Shown: positions 1-12,352 of the stretch, piece by piece
How the letters are laid out: the number at the start of each line of letters is the position of its first letter
Position numbering within the stretch: the first letter of the stretch is position 1
Notes under the pieces: model-generated
The model's input: the letters and a program-made list of their open reading frames with translations, nothing else
What the model was told of the DNA's origin: nothing
Databases searched by the model: none
Assembly: GCF_000208745.1 (NCBI RefSeq)
Contig: NC_030858.1
Location: 9,188,271 to 9,252,270 of the forward strand
Direction: 5' to 3'
From: Theobroma cacao
Lineage: Eukaryota; Streptophyta; Magnoliopsida; Malvales; Malvaceae
DNA: 64,000 nucleotides
Program-made: the position numbers and the translations under genes

Positions 1-459
1 TTTAGCAGAAAAAGGGTTCAATCTCATTGTAATTATCGAAGGCATAGGATTTTTTATAATTATAGACATTAATCTTGAGAATATTGTTGAGAGCAATACC
101 CTTGGCTTGGGTTTTGTCTGCATCAACCCATTAAATGGGCGATAGAGATCTCTTCCTTACACATCTATCAAGACAAATCACCCTCACTTGTCGCATGGTT
201 GTATTGAACACAAATAACTTCAGAGTACACCATCTGCATTGTACAGGCCAAAAGAAAACAAGAGACCATTCCACATTCTGGATCTTACATTCACGGCATG
301 TCAACTTTGCCGAACCAAAAAAATTAGTCGTTCCATTCCCACAAAGGCAAAGAATGGCTGGATGAAATTCAGTCTCCTCAAGTTACAGCTCACAGAAAGC
401 ATTGATAAATTCAATGCTAACGTTGTCTCTTTCCTGTCTTTTGTGTCTATTTCTTAATA
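1..459. other. 3' flank of NUP43
   Basis: This stretch lies downstream of the NUP43 stop codon, which is read on the minus strand. Short open frames occur on the plus strand, but none has recognisable protein features. It probably contains the NUP43 3' UTR. I see no clear AATAAA signal on the minus strand. Confidence 0.4.
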
Positions 460-3400
460 TTACGACCTTGTCAATATGGCTATAGATTCCCACTCCAAGC
501 CACATATAACATCCTGCACGATATTGCATATAACTGTAAGAAACATAATTTATGCTTTTTAGATTTGAAACCCAGTGGGATAGTGAAGTTTCTATTTACC
601 GAGGGGTTCTGCTGGTCAATGTCAAAGCTATTGATTGCACAGGGTTCCGCTAACAGCTCAACAGGTTCTTCACCTATGCAGTTGATAGAATATTATACAT
701 GTTAGTCACATGTGAATCCTTGAAAATAAAACGTAGATTCATCAGATCGATCCAAATACAAATTAATATATCTCATCATTAACTATTGGTCTGCCCTAGC
801 TACAGATGACAATTCAACAATAGTTGCTTAAAAAATCGCTTACCTTGTTCTATAACGGCAAGAATCCCATCTTCTGAACAGATCATAACAGGTAGAATTC
901 GTGTGGAAGACATGTTGTTAATGTTCGAAGACCTTGTGTAGCGGTCATACTGAACTTCCCAAACCTCACTTTCAGATAACAAAGGCATGGCAGTCTGATC
1001 TGTCACTCCACCAGAAAGAACAATAGGCTGTTGTTGTGCTCGAAGATCCCAAGCAAATACAGTCCCTGACGAGCCTCCTGCCTAAAAAATCCTAGAAAGA
1101 TTGAAAATCAGCACAAGACCTCAAGCAAATAGAAAATGTTAAAATCTTAGTTTGAAGAGAAGGCTAGCATGGATATAAAGTAGCCATTAAAGAATCCAAT
1201 AAACAACAATTTCAATTTGATAAAAGAAACAACCTCTTAAAGTTTTTCTCAACATGGTTTTCATGCAGGTAAACTGATCAGATTTAAATCTTTTTCTTAA
1301 GAAAAAGTTAAAATGAGTTAATATACTGACATCACAGAGAATGAATAACCTTGGTTGGAATAGCACCTCAGGACATCACTTTGTAGTTCATATAACTTTC
1401 CCTATTGCTTAAATACATAAGAAAGAACTAAAATGTTGTATGAACTGAACAACTATGTAGCCAAAAAATTAATGATCAATTGCATGCACAGAATTCAATA
1501 CAAGTAACATTAATGTTAAAAAATCATTTTATCTAACAAAGTATGGTCCTCATCCTTTATTTATTGTACATAAGAATGTTCAACTATCTACTGCTTATGC
1601 CAGTAGCAATCAGCAACAAATAATTCCACCAATTACTATATGGTCCAGTACAACCTAGCAACAGCTAATATTAACTGTTGCTACCCTTTAAAATAATCAC
1701 AACAGGATTGGGGGGCTATAGTCACCATTGTCTTCAACTTCATCCATATTGTTTATGCAACTTCTATCAGCAACAATATTTGTAAAGAAAGTAGAAAAAC
1801 TAAAAAACTACCAGATCTAATCAGCAAATTATTTAGAAAATAAGAAAGAGGAGGAAAGATAAAGGCCGATTTTCTATCCTTTCTTTCTCTTGTTCTTCTT
1901 TATCTTATAATCTTTTTACAGTAGAAAGGAAAAATACCAGATGCTAACAAAAAAATATTTAGAAAGTAAAAAAGAGAGAAAGAGGCTGTTTTCTGTCTTT
2001 CTTTTTTTCCCCCTTGTTTAAAGAAGAAAAAGAAAACAAAGGTACAGTTAATTTATCTCATATGTTAGTAGTCATTTCACCAAAAGATAAGAATACTTAA
2101 AAAGAAACCAAAAATATATCACTGATACCAGTATTAGTAAATTAATTGCTGCGATGTAGAACTAAAACATTGAGAAAGAAAAAGCCATCTTACCAGACAA
2201 GTGTGCTTCCGTGATGGATGAATATCAATCGAGTGTACAATTCCAGATGTTTTTCCTTGACACCTGCAAGATAACCATTAAAAGAATAACATCATTTAAT
2301 ACGGTAGCACAGTAAGCATGTTTAATCTATAAGTTGTAAACATCATGATTGCGGTTGATGAGCCATTTAAATATTTCTTTAAGAAGCACAGATACTCAAA
2401 AAGTTCATAGGACAAAGAGAGAAGTGACCCAGACAGTTTTCCCCTTCTAAAGGTTCAAAAAGATGCAGCCAAACCAATCCTATAAAACTGAAATGCCAAG
2501 AGAAAATCTGTTTGTACGGGTTTTCAAGTCATCTACAATAACCAAAGACCAATAACCTTTCTATCATTAAATGGAAGCCAATTGCCAACAGGGAGGAACC
2601 CTTTGGATATAATTAGTTTTCCCCTTTTCAAATTATTTGCAGAGTTTCCACCTACACACGTGTGTGTATAGTTGCATGTACCCACATTGGTAATGAGGTG
2701 ATGTTGATGGTGAAGGACACTTAAAGCTGCCTTGTTTAAAGGCCTGTGGAAGATTAACTGTGGAAAAAGTAGGATGGCCAGTTAAAGCAAAAATAGGGTT
2801 ACATCGTGCTGAAGGCAGCAATGTGAATACCACAGCATCGAGCAGCATTGACATGGTGACAATGCCGTGGTACCTATTTATAAGCTACATTGAATCTCAT
2901 CCAAACATAACCAGCAGCAGCTATCTTCATAGACAAATTACTCATTTCATAACTCATAACCACACACCAATAATATGTTGTTCACTTGTTGTGCAGAAAA
3001 CAGATGCAAAATTCTTTTTAGGAAGAACTCCTTCAAAACTTCAATATAACTGCTCCAATCTTGATAGCTAATAAAAAAAATGTTGGAATAACCTAATGTC
3101 TAAAACTCCAATTACAACAACTACATTTCTATTACCATTCATTATTGCAAAAATGCTTTTGATAAATCTCTCAGTTTACATTGTGGCGTTACAATTCACA
3201 TAAACAATCCTTATGAGCATCAAAAGAAACCAAAGGACAATGGAGCCTCCATTTTTCAGATCATCAAATTATCCTACTAATATCATATAAAGTATAGAAT
3301 TTGTCCAACTACTGTCATAATTCCTAAACATATCAAAAATCATAAAATGCCCATTAACATGCAACTTAGGAAGCAACTGATAACAACATAATAAAAGCAC

Positions 3401-4253
3401 AAGCAACACCAGAATTTTTGCCAAATTGACCTCCATGGTGAAGAGCATCAATTTTATTTCTACCCACATTCTAAGAGAAATTGGCTAATCACATAACATT
3501 ACATAAATGCACAGTAAAATTTGTTAAAATCACTATAAGCTATATCACTAGATTCAACAACATAATTTCTTTTTTCACAACAAAACCAAGCAAATCCACT
3601 CACCAGTTCCCCTTAAACTGCGAAACAGGTCCACCAGGCCTCCTCTGATCCCACCACTGTAAACCAAACCCATACCCACCAGTCACAAACTCACTCGGGG
3701 ACGCCCACCTAACCGCTGTATAACCCACTAGCCCATTCGCGTCGAAAATTCTTCGGTAACTCAGCTTCGAAGAATTCCCAACGACACTCACCAAATTAAC
3801 CCTCCCATCTTCTCCAACACTCACGCACTCACTCCCACTCTCCCTCAAATCCACGGCCGCCACATGCCCTATATGAAACTCCGTCCCCGAAATCGACGCC
3901 TCGGATTCGATCACCGCTCCCTTTATTAAATCGGAGACCAAAATGTGAAGCGAGCCCGAGAAAGTAGCGGCAGCGAGGATGGGTTGGGGGGTGGATTGGG
4001 CGGTTCTGAGGGATGAAATGCGGGAAGGTGGAGTCCACGATGATTGAGGGGTTAAGGTTGGAGATGGGTTTTGTACGCTTGGGTTCAGACAGTGGATTTC
4101 GACGGAGGGAGAGTTGGAATCCGTGTCGAAATAAGCAATGGCTGCAAATCTGTCGAATGCGGAAACCGGTGGGAGCCAGCGGACGGCGTCAATGTACTTG
4201 GATTGTGGGATTCTATGGACTTGTGAGGGGTTTTGGGGTCCTGAAATGGCCAT
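460..4253 (-). CDS. NUP43: Nucleoporin NUP43-like WD40 protein
   Basis: Five exons read on the minus strand: 4253-3604, 2263-2194, 1081-844, 673-600 and 513-460. All join with GT-AG introns and an intact frame, giving 361 residues. The protein is a small WD40 beta-propeller. Visible parts are an N-terminal segment with RIPQSKYIDAVRWLP, a repeat with HIGHVAAVDLRESG and VGEDGRVNLV, then GGYGFGLQWWDQRRPGG, SGIVHSIDIHPSR and GTVFAWDLRA, ending DVICGLEWESIAILTRS. These match plant NUP43, a subunit of the Nup107-160 scaffold of the nuclear pore; the function comes from the family. I chose the start at 4253 (MAISGPQ) because plant NUP43 proteins begin there. The frame stays open upstream to another ATG at 4415, adding 54 proline-rich residues. 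The gene is divergent from the small gene at 4847. Confidence 0.93.
1791..2035. repeat. Imperfect 130-bp tandem duplication in a NUP43 intron
   Basis: Two adjacent units start with gtagaaa at 1791 and 1921. Both carry accagat, a tatttagaaa stretch, a purine-rich run and then a pyrimidine-rich run with ctttctttctc or ctgtctttc. They lie in the NUP43 intron between exons 2 and 3. The purine and pyrimidine arms could also pair as a weak hairpin. Confidence 0.5.
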
Positions 4254-4698
4254 TGTTTCAAGAATTTTAAGGGGTTTAGAAGGGGGAAGCGGGGTTGTAA
4301 TTTTACCAGGAAGGGAAATGGTGAGTGTTTTGGGGGAAGGGGTTTTGGGTGGGAGGAGGGAAGGCAAGGGTTTTGGGTCGGGTGGAATTTGATTTAAAGG
4401 GACGTTTGCCAGCACGGGCGGTACGGTGAGGAGCCAAGCGCTCCCTAAATTATTTTCAGTTTTAAGTTAGCATTTCGATTATTTTAAATTTTAAATTATT
4501 TAAATTCGATTCTCTATTTTTTTTCAAGTTTAAAATCGTCCTGAATTTAAAAAACTGCAAGTTTTCTAATATTCTTTTATTTTTTTAATAAACTTTTGTT
4601 TTGTTACAATATTTTAATAAACTTATTATTTATGTAAAATTGCTAATGCTCAATTCTTGCTTATCTTTAAATAAATACAAATTCTCAATTATCCAAAA

Positions 4699-4729
<31 letters not shown>

Positions 4730-4846
4730 ATAAAAGCATGCATATATACGGGTCTGGTGGTTGAAACTTTTGTGAAATTACATAAACGGCCTTGTGATAG
4801 AGGATTTGAATGGATAGGGTGATGGGCGTTTTTCACTGGATAGGAA
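4254..4846. promoter_or_regulatory. Shared divergent promoter region, NUP43 and small membrane gene
   Basis: The two start codons point away from each other and are about 590 bp apart, so both promoters and 5' leaders must lie here. The part nearest NUP43 is GC-rich and open in the NUP43 frame. The middle is AT-rich and holds an (AT)n run at 4699-4725. No individual element was assigned. Confidence 0.5.
4699..4725. repeat. (AT)n microsatellite
   Basis: This is a pure AT dinucleotide run of about 13 units in the divergent intergenic spacer. Confidence 0.9.
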
Positions 4847-5314
4847 ATGCTGGCGATACACAAAAGCCTTGTCTTCAAAAGCATCGACTCTTATCTTCTT
4901 GTGAGGAGAATTGACAGAAGACTTGTTCCCAAAATGACTAAAAGGAAAGATCCGCCAGAAAGTTCAAGAACTCAGCAGCAACCCATTTTCCCACAAAGGG
5001 TTTCCAACACAATTCTGGCTAGGTCTGTGGTTGCTGTGGTTGGACTTGGCTTCATTGATGCTGGGTAACATTTCTTCTTTCTTTTTCTCCCTTCCAAATC
5101 TTTGATCACCTCAATCTTCTGGTCAAATCTATCTTTTATATATATATAAATATATGCAACAAATTGTGTAATGCGCAGGTATAGTGGGGATTGGTCAAGG
5201 ATTGGAGTGATCTCAAAGGAGGTTGAGGACCTGCTAAAGATTGCTGCCTTTGTAGTTGTTCCTTTGTGTTTCTTTCTCATATTTTCTTTTTCCAAGGACT
5301 CTGCTGAGACTTGA
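4847..5314 (+). CDS. Small plastid-type membrane protein (DUF7887-like)
   Basis: Two exons, 4847-5064 and 5179-5314, join at gatgctgg/gtatag in frame and encode 117 residues. The first ~45 residues are rich in Lys, Arg and Ser, like a chloroplast transit peptide. The core is NTILARSVVAVVGLGFIDAG, then YSGDWSRIGVISKEVEDLLK, and the hydrophobic tail is IAAFVVVPLCFFLIFSFS, so two membrane segments are likely. The GFIDAGYSGDWSRIG pattern resembles the small plant-specific family I know as DUF7887; the function is unknown. A second Met at 4934 would give 88 residues but would remove the basic leader, so I prefer the first. The gene is divergent from NUP43. Confidence 0.85.
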
Positions 5315-7142
5315 GTGTTGGGTTGGGCAAGGAAGATAGCAGTCTGAGTTATAACAAAATAACACTGCCATGTATTTGTAATAATTGCTTAAAAGTTCAA
5401 AAGCTACGACTCTACAAGTTAGCAGCGTACTGACAGAAAAGAAGGTACTGCCAGCATATACTTGAACCATTGCACCCCCTGTGCAGTATTCAATGTGCTA
5501 CCCATCGTTACTGGAACTTTCTGCAATTTTCCTTCTCAGGTAACATGAAAGGGAAAAACCAAACTGTTGTTTTTTTATTATGAAGAAATTGTGAGGAATG
5601 TTTTTTTTAATAAAATATTTTAAAAATAATCATTAAAATAAATTTAATTATTTTTAATTATATTTAACTATGACTTGATAAAAATAATTTTTAAACTATT
5701 TCAAATAAATTAAACCATTCATAATTTCTTTTCATTTGCGTTTCAGATTTTTTTCTCTCACCATCTCATTCTCTCAAATTTTATCAATTTCTCTTCGGCA
5801 TTTATCTGTTATACTTCCGATTTCTCTCTTCTGCATTTTCATATTTCTCTTTCTTGCGCTTTCAAGATACCAAATAATAGTTTTGATGTGTTTGGATGGG
5901 TAGCTATTTGAGAAATTCGATTTTTAGGTATTTTAGATAAAATTAAAACAGTAAAAATAATCACAGATGTATGAAATAACTTTTAATTAAATCAATTCGG
6001 GACTTAGATACCAAATAAAAAATAAAAGGTAAAAATATTAACCAAATAGATTTTTAATATAAAAGTTTCAGATGCTGTTTGACACCAATAGCCATTTTTA
6101 AAGGGAAAAAAGGGATCCGATCCCACTGCTCCTCTAGAGATTGATGCCAACAATTTTTATTTTATCGGGAAAGGAGATTAATGAATTTATTTTTTTGAAT
6201 AAAGAGATATATTATATATACTTAAATGTGAATTATTTTTAAACTCTATTTTGTTTATGTTTTTATTACTCGTTTTTTGCTCAAAAAAATAACATTTTGG
6301 AATATTATACATTAAAAAATATGTAATTTGATTTTTAAATGATTAAATGCTTGGTTTTAGATTTACATAGATTAATTTTGTTGTAATTATCCTTACATTT
6401 TTAATGATTTTTTCACTTTTAAGCAATTACAATTTTTTTCTTTATAGTAATTAATTTTTTTAACAAATAAAAAGTAAATAATAAAAATATTAAGAATACG
6501 GATTAATTTACTAGCTTTATGGTTAAATGATCAAGGCTTTGTGTTACAGTCCAACGGCAAGTCATGTAAATCTCACATCGAAATAAGTTTCTAACAAAAA
6601 ATTAAAAGAGATTGTTATGATTTTAAAGAGGTGCTGTGAACTCCACATCGACTTTGCTGTATTAAAGTAAGATTAAGTATTTAATAATTTACACCATCTT
6701 CAATGGTGTCTTTTGTAGAACAAAATCATGAAGTTAGTGAATAAAAATGAACAATACAATGCAGATTGGTGTTGGTATGGATTGTGGCAATTTGTATCAA
6801 AACAAACTTTAAAATATTATCAATGTGCCACTAAGGACAGGCACATCAAAGAGAAGCTCCTAATGAAGAGCTAAGTAAACCATCTTCAATTTGTAAGACG
6901 TGTTTTGTAAAATAAAATCAAGTCAAAACGGATAATATCTTACAAATTGGTATTGGTGTAACAAATTGGTGTTGGTTTGGAAGGTAACACTTCTGCTGGT
7001 ATAGCCATAAGAAGGCAACCACAATATAGAAAGAGACGTTTGTGGTCCTAATGGCTGCGAACAAACACGCCAACTTTCTTATTTTAAGTCGGCTAAACCT
7101 ATTATCCCCTTTCCTCCTTCATGTCTCGAACTACGAACAAGA
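5315..7142. other. AT-rich intergenic region
   Basis: This lies between the small membrane gene and a displaced ASHR3 fragment. It is strongly AT-rich, with long T and A runs. No coding region, RNA gene or clear repeat boundary was recognised. The early part (5315-5560) is probably the 3' UTR of the small gene. Confidence 0.4.
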
Positions 7143-7361
7143 TAACAGTGATATTAGCAGACAATATAACTGCATAAGATGTTCATTCGGTGAATTGGTT
7201 GCTGCATACATTGTGTTTATGCATGTAGTTATGCCATTCTGTGTGTTGAGCATTGTGAAACATGAATATGTTATATGCGCTGCTAGAGTTCACTGCCTTT
7301 TTGTTTCGATCCTCTGTCTCCATTGCTATAAGCTCATCTATCCAGGGGAGGAGGTATTATG
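7143..7361 (+). pseudogene. Displaced fragment of ASHR3 (intron 1 plus start of the PHD exon)
   Basis: This segment matches 56967-57337 of the ASHR3 gene in the same orientation. Shared stretches include atattagcagac, tataactgcata, agagttcactgcctttttg and the exon words for [13 protein letters not shown]. The copy has about 180 bp of intron 1, then jumps over 146 bp (57145-57290) directly into the PHD exon. The jump falls at a shared TGT, which removes the splice acceptor and first exon codons. Because intron sequence is present, it is a DNA-level copy, not a retrocopy. An open frame runs through it from 7042, but it is intron translation and I do not call a gene. Confidence 0.85.
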
Positions 7362-9593
7362 AGGATCTGATGCATATATATATATACACTTGAATAATTA
7401 ACCAATAAATAACTTCTTCAAACGGATAGAGTAAGATTTATAAGATTAGGTATACGGTTGTTGCAAGAATCTACACAAGAAAATTTTTGGCTTGGCTGGG
7501 TTTTACGCAAGGGACTATGTTTCTGCTTCAGTTCCGTATCAAAAGGAGAAATCTGCTTGGTATTATTGACTATGTGCCTTGGTGTGGATGGCTGTTGATG
7601 CTGGTGGTCCTGATCCGGTGAAGATGGTAACTGAATGAGGGGGATGAATCTGTTTTGCTCCTTGGGTTATTTTCTGGTTGCCTAAGGGAGCTTGTCTTTG
7701 CTGCTGCCTCTAGGTTCATCCCGTTGGCAGCCTCTTCAGTTATTTTGCTTTATCTTTACCATACGCAGGGCAAGTCAATACAGGGTAATTGTCTTGCATG
7801 TGCTGTGCTGCATTTTTTTTTTTCTTGAGCAATGAAATCATTAGAATTATCTTTTAAAAAAAAAAGAGATCTGTAAGATTAGATTCGAAACAAAAGCTAG
7901 ATCAAAATTCTTTGTAAAGAGAGAAATGATCAAACTAAGAAATCAGTCATATAATTGAAAGAGTTCATGACAAAATGAGATCCAATGGTAGGATTTGAAC
8001 CACATCAAACCCAACGATGTCATAGTCTAGCCAGGTTTTAAAACTTTAGTTTGTCCAACTATTATAGAGGAAATTCACGAAAGAAGGATATATATAGGGA
8101 AAAGATTTAGGTCTTTTTGTTCATAAATATTATGTTTCGTTTTTTTTTGTAGCCATGCACGTGGCATTGCACTTGAAATAATATGCAACACACTCATCTT
8201 ATCTTTCCACATTTCCATTCTAAGATCATTTCTTGTCTTACTTAAGCTTCTGCTTTAACCACACAACAGCTGTAGTGCACAAATTCTATGTTTTACCCCC
8301 AAAAAAAAAACACAGAAAGAAAATCTTCCTTTGTAGTACTATCTTAGAGTTTCTATCCCCGTATATAGGATAGCTTAAAAGAGCCATTTACCAAAAAGAA
8401 GATCAAATCCGGCAAACTTAAGATTAGATCCCTTGAAGTCATCAACATATTACACAAAGAGTTTTGTTCATTGCTTTTAGCTATAAAATTAATGGTTTGT
8501 TACATGAATATGTAGTGGTTGTTTAATTACGGGGAAAAATTTATTGACGGTTTATTGCTAATAAAAATGGGAAATGGAGACAATCCTTGTGAGTATAGTC
8601 TCTCTGACTTGATATGATTGCATACAAAAGAAAACACTCAGCAGCTGGCGAGCTATATAAAGCAAGTAATCAATGTGTCATGTATCCATTGGATTGAATT
8701 TCACTCAACCAATTCCAACCTAGTAGATGCTGATAACCCTTCAATCAGTTGTTTCTACTTTGGAATGGCAACCTTCCAAAATCTAGAGGTATGGAAAAAA
8801 CGAAAAGAAAAAGAAAAGAGTCAAAATCAAAATAAAAATTAGAGAATGAGAGATGATGAGGTGTTAAGGAAGGAGGAGAAAAATGAGAGGTCTGAAATTG
8901 CTAGCCTTACGTTCTGGTTTGCTTGTGTACAAGAAAGCACCTGGCTTACCTTATCCTATCCAACTCTCTGTCTCTTCCCTTTCTCTCTCTATATCCTCTT
9001 CCCAAGCAACAGTACTCTCCTATCTCTCTCATTCTCTCCCCTTGTCCCCAGCTTTTCTTTCTTTCTTTCACTTGCACTTTTTAGTTTTCCCCTGATGCTC
9101 ACCAATATCGTATTCCCTCTTATTCCTTCACCATGTAAAATCTCCTTTCCAGATCTTTTAAGTGCCTTTAATTAAAACCCATAATTCAATGCGGAAAAAC
9201 CATAAGCAATCACATCACAATATCTCATCTGCTGCTCATTCAATGCTCTATTTAATTCACATTGCTATTGGTTTTTGCTTGAGCTGCTTTCAGCAGTTTC
9301 TTAATTTTCTTCTCTTTAGTTTTGCTGTTCTATATATCTGTTTCTTTATTGAAACTTTTGAGTTCTTTGTGCTGAGATATTACTGTCCACGGTCAAGTAA
9401 CTCTCTGGTTTTTCTTATTCTTTACTATAAACAGAAAAGTTTTCGAGCGTTGGACGGAGATTTCTCTCAAAATTTGCATGCAGAGAAATTTAGTCGATAA
9501 ATTCAATCTGGGTCATAGTTTTTATCGTCAAAGAACCGATTGAAGCATTCAACACTTGCATCTTTATAAGCAATCCCACACTTGTGGTGCATA
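7362..9593. other. Intergenic region and REC2 upstream/leader
   Basis: No supported gene. The sequence at 7440-7800 has more balanced composition, like an old gene or transposon fragment, but stops in every frame prevent a call. A pyrimidine-rich block at 8950-9075 and the following 500 bp probably form the REC2 promoter and 5' leader. No TATA box was confidently placed. Confidence 0.35.
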
Positions 9594-12279
9594 ATGGCTC
9601 CCAAGGCAGGCAAGGCAAAACCGCACAAAGCCAAGGGTGAGAAGAAGAAGAAAGAAGAGAAAGGTGTTTCCTCTCTTCGACCTCTCTCTCCCTTTTCTTT
9701 CCATTTCTTCTCCTATAGTTTGCTTGCATTTGGTTGCAAAGAAAAATTAGGAGGAAAACCCAAGGAAATAACCTCTAATTAAACTTATACCTGTGTTTGT
9801 TTGATTGGTGTTTGTTGGTTTGACGAGTCATATCAATTCAAAAACGTCTGGTTCAAAATCTTTTGCTTATGATATTATATGCTTTCTACTTCAATTTTCT
9901 GAAACCTTATCTCATATGCTCCATTGTCTCAACAGTTTTGCCGACTGTAATCGAAATCACCGTCGAAGCACCGGAGGAATCCCAAGTCACTCTCAAGGTA
10001 TCCATCTATCTATCTATATGTATGTATCCCGGTCTTACCAATTTGTTGAACAATACATAAAGAAATTTCATGCCTTATATATATATATATATATATGTAT
10101 GTATGCTTAAGAAATGCCATATATATATATATATAACATGTATATTTGTCACATTTGGTTCTTAATTTTTGGTTAGTGGTATGAATTATGGTTTCCCACG
10201 AATGGGCGTGGTTTTATTCAGGGGATATCTACGGACAGGATCTTGGATGTAAGAAAGCTTTTGGGGGTCCACGTCGAGACATGTCATTTGACCAACATCT
10301 CCTTATCCCACGAGGTAGGTATTATATACACACATTTTTTTTTAATTTTTAATTTTTATTTTCATGCATTTTAAATCACGTGTTTTGCACATGCATAAAT
10401 AATCTTCTTCTTCTTTCTCTTGCAATTCTGGCGCACAACATTTTAGTGTTAAAAAGTATGTGAACCTAAGGTTAGCTTTCTAGTTTGAGATTGGCATCCT
10501 CATCACCCAAAAAGTGGACGTGCCGGCCGTGGACCGAAGAAATAAATGTCCCCTTTTTCTAACCATTGGCTCCGTTAACTCCTAAATTCCTTAGCTGCGG
10601 TCCTTACCCAATTGTCCATCAACGCTAGCTCTGAGTTTATTTTCATTGAGATATCTAACTTCTTTTCACATTTTCAAGCGTCATTAACTCTAGGAATTCT
10701 TCAATAAAAAAGACAAAAATTTTAGTTGCTCTTGTTTATTACTACTTGACTATAACATTATGTTTAATATTAATCATAATGTGACATATTTAAAAAATAG
10801 TAAATTATTATTAGATATAAAATTCTCTAAAAAATTATTGAATGACACTTGGAAGGAATGAAAGAAGAAATTCTGCATTCATTTGTAAGGAATTTAGCCC
10901 CAAATTTTTTCTTTTTTTTTAATTTTAATTTAATGATGTCACGTTCAACTGGAAACAGAATAGGACTAAAAGTTAACCGTGAGTTCTCCCTGATCACATG
11001 GTTTGCCGTTACCCCATAAGCTCAAATTTTTAAAATATTTATGATTAAATCAAATTATTGAGTATGTATTCAAATATTTAATTTATTAATTAATGTATGA
11101 TCTTTATACACTATATATTTCTAAATCTGATTAATGTTGGTAAAATGATAAATTGCAAAATAATTCATTTTGTACAGTTTTACATTTGATTTATAAATTT
11201 CTGTTTTCTTAATCTTCAACAATTTTTTTTAAAAAAAAATTGGAAATTGAGTTGGAATGGACCCCGGAATGATACTTTCTAACGGAATTAACAACCAGAC
11301 TTAAGTGAAATTGACGGTCTGATATCTCGCGGGCGAAATCCCCTTCAGGTACGAGGACCTCAACTCAAGGACTCCGTTGACATCGCCTCCCTCAAACCAT
11401 GCCACCTCTCCATCATCGAAGGTAACGTCCTAATCCGGCGGTCACAATTTCTCATTCCCCAGAAAATCTATCTTGTTAAAGAAACAAAAAAATTGGTGCA
11501 GAGGACTACACGGAGGAGCTAGCGATCGCGCACATCCGACGACTCCTCGACATCGTTGCCTGCACAACCTCCTTCGGTTCGTCCAAACCTTCTGCTCGAA
11601 CCGTTCCTAAAGAACCGGGTTCTAAGGAATCCGCTGCCGCCGACAACGGTCCAAGCCATGGGAGTGATTCTTCCGACAACTCGAAGGCGAAGGAAAAAAC
11701 CGAAGCGGCGGCGGTGACGGTGGTGTCGATGTGTCCTCCGCCGCAGCTCCGCCAGTTCTACGATTTCTTCTCCTTCTCTCACCTCACCCCTCCTATCCAA
11801 TGTAAGTCTTTTTTTCTTTGTAGCCATTAACTGGTTTTGTTCTATTTTTTTCAAAGTTAAATTCCATTTTTATATATTTATGTTATTGCAGATATTAGAA
11901 GATCAACTCGTCCATTCCTGGAGGATAAAACAAAAGATGACTTTTTCCAAATTGATGTATGTCAAAGTGGGATTCTTTACTTTGAAGTTTTATTGTATTT
12001 TTTTGCTTTCAAAAATGGGGGGCTAACTTGATTCTTTGGGGGGCCAACAATATTCGCAGGTACGAGTTTGTAGTGGGAAACCGGTGACCATAGTTGCCTC
12101 TCAAAAAGGGTTTTACCCAGCCGGAAAGCGCCCTCTTATGTGTCACTCTTTGGTCACTCTTCTGCAGCAAATTAGCAGGGTCTTTGATGCTGTAAGTTCC
12201 ATTTCATCTCTTCTCATTCAAATTCTTTCCATTAGGTATCCCCTTGGAGATGTTTACTTTTTCTACAAAATGCATTTGT

Positions 12280-12352
<73 letters not shown>

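Noticed and set aside
7042..7362. Open frame of 106 codons as a gene
   Set aside because: It translates ASHR3 intron DNA plus a broken exon piece, with no splice acceptor.
7983..8035. tRNA-like segment on the minus strand with ggttcaaatcctacc
   Set aside because: Only the B-box-like word fits. The T-arm does not pair properly and there is no acceptor stem or anticodon arm.
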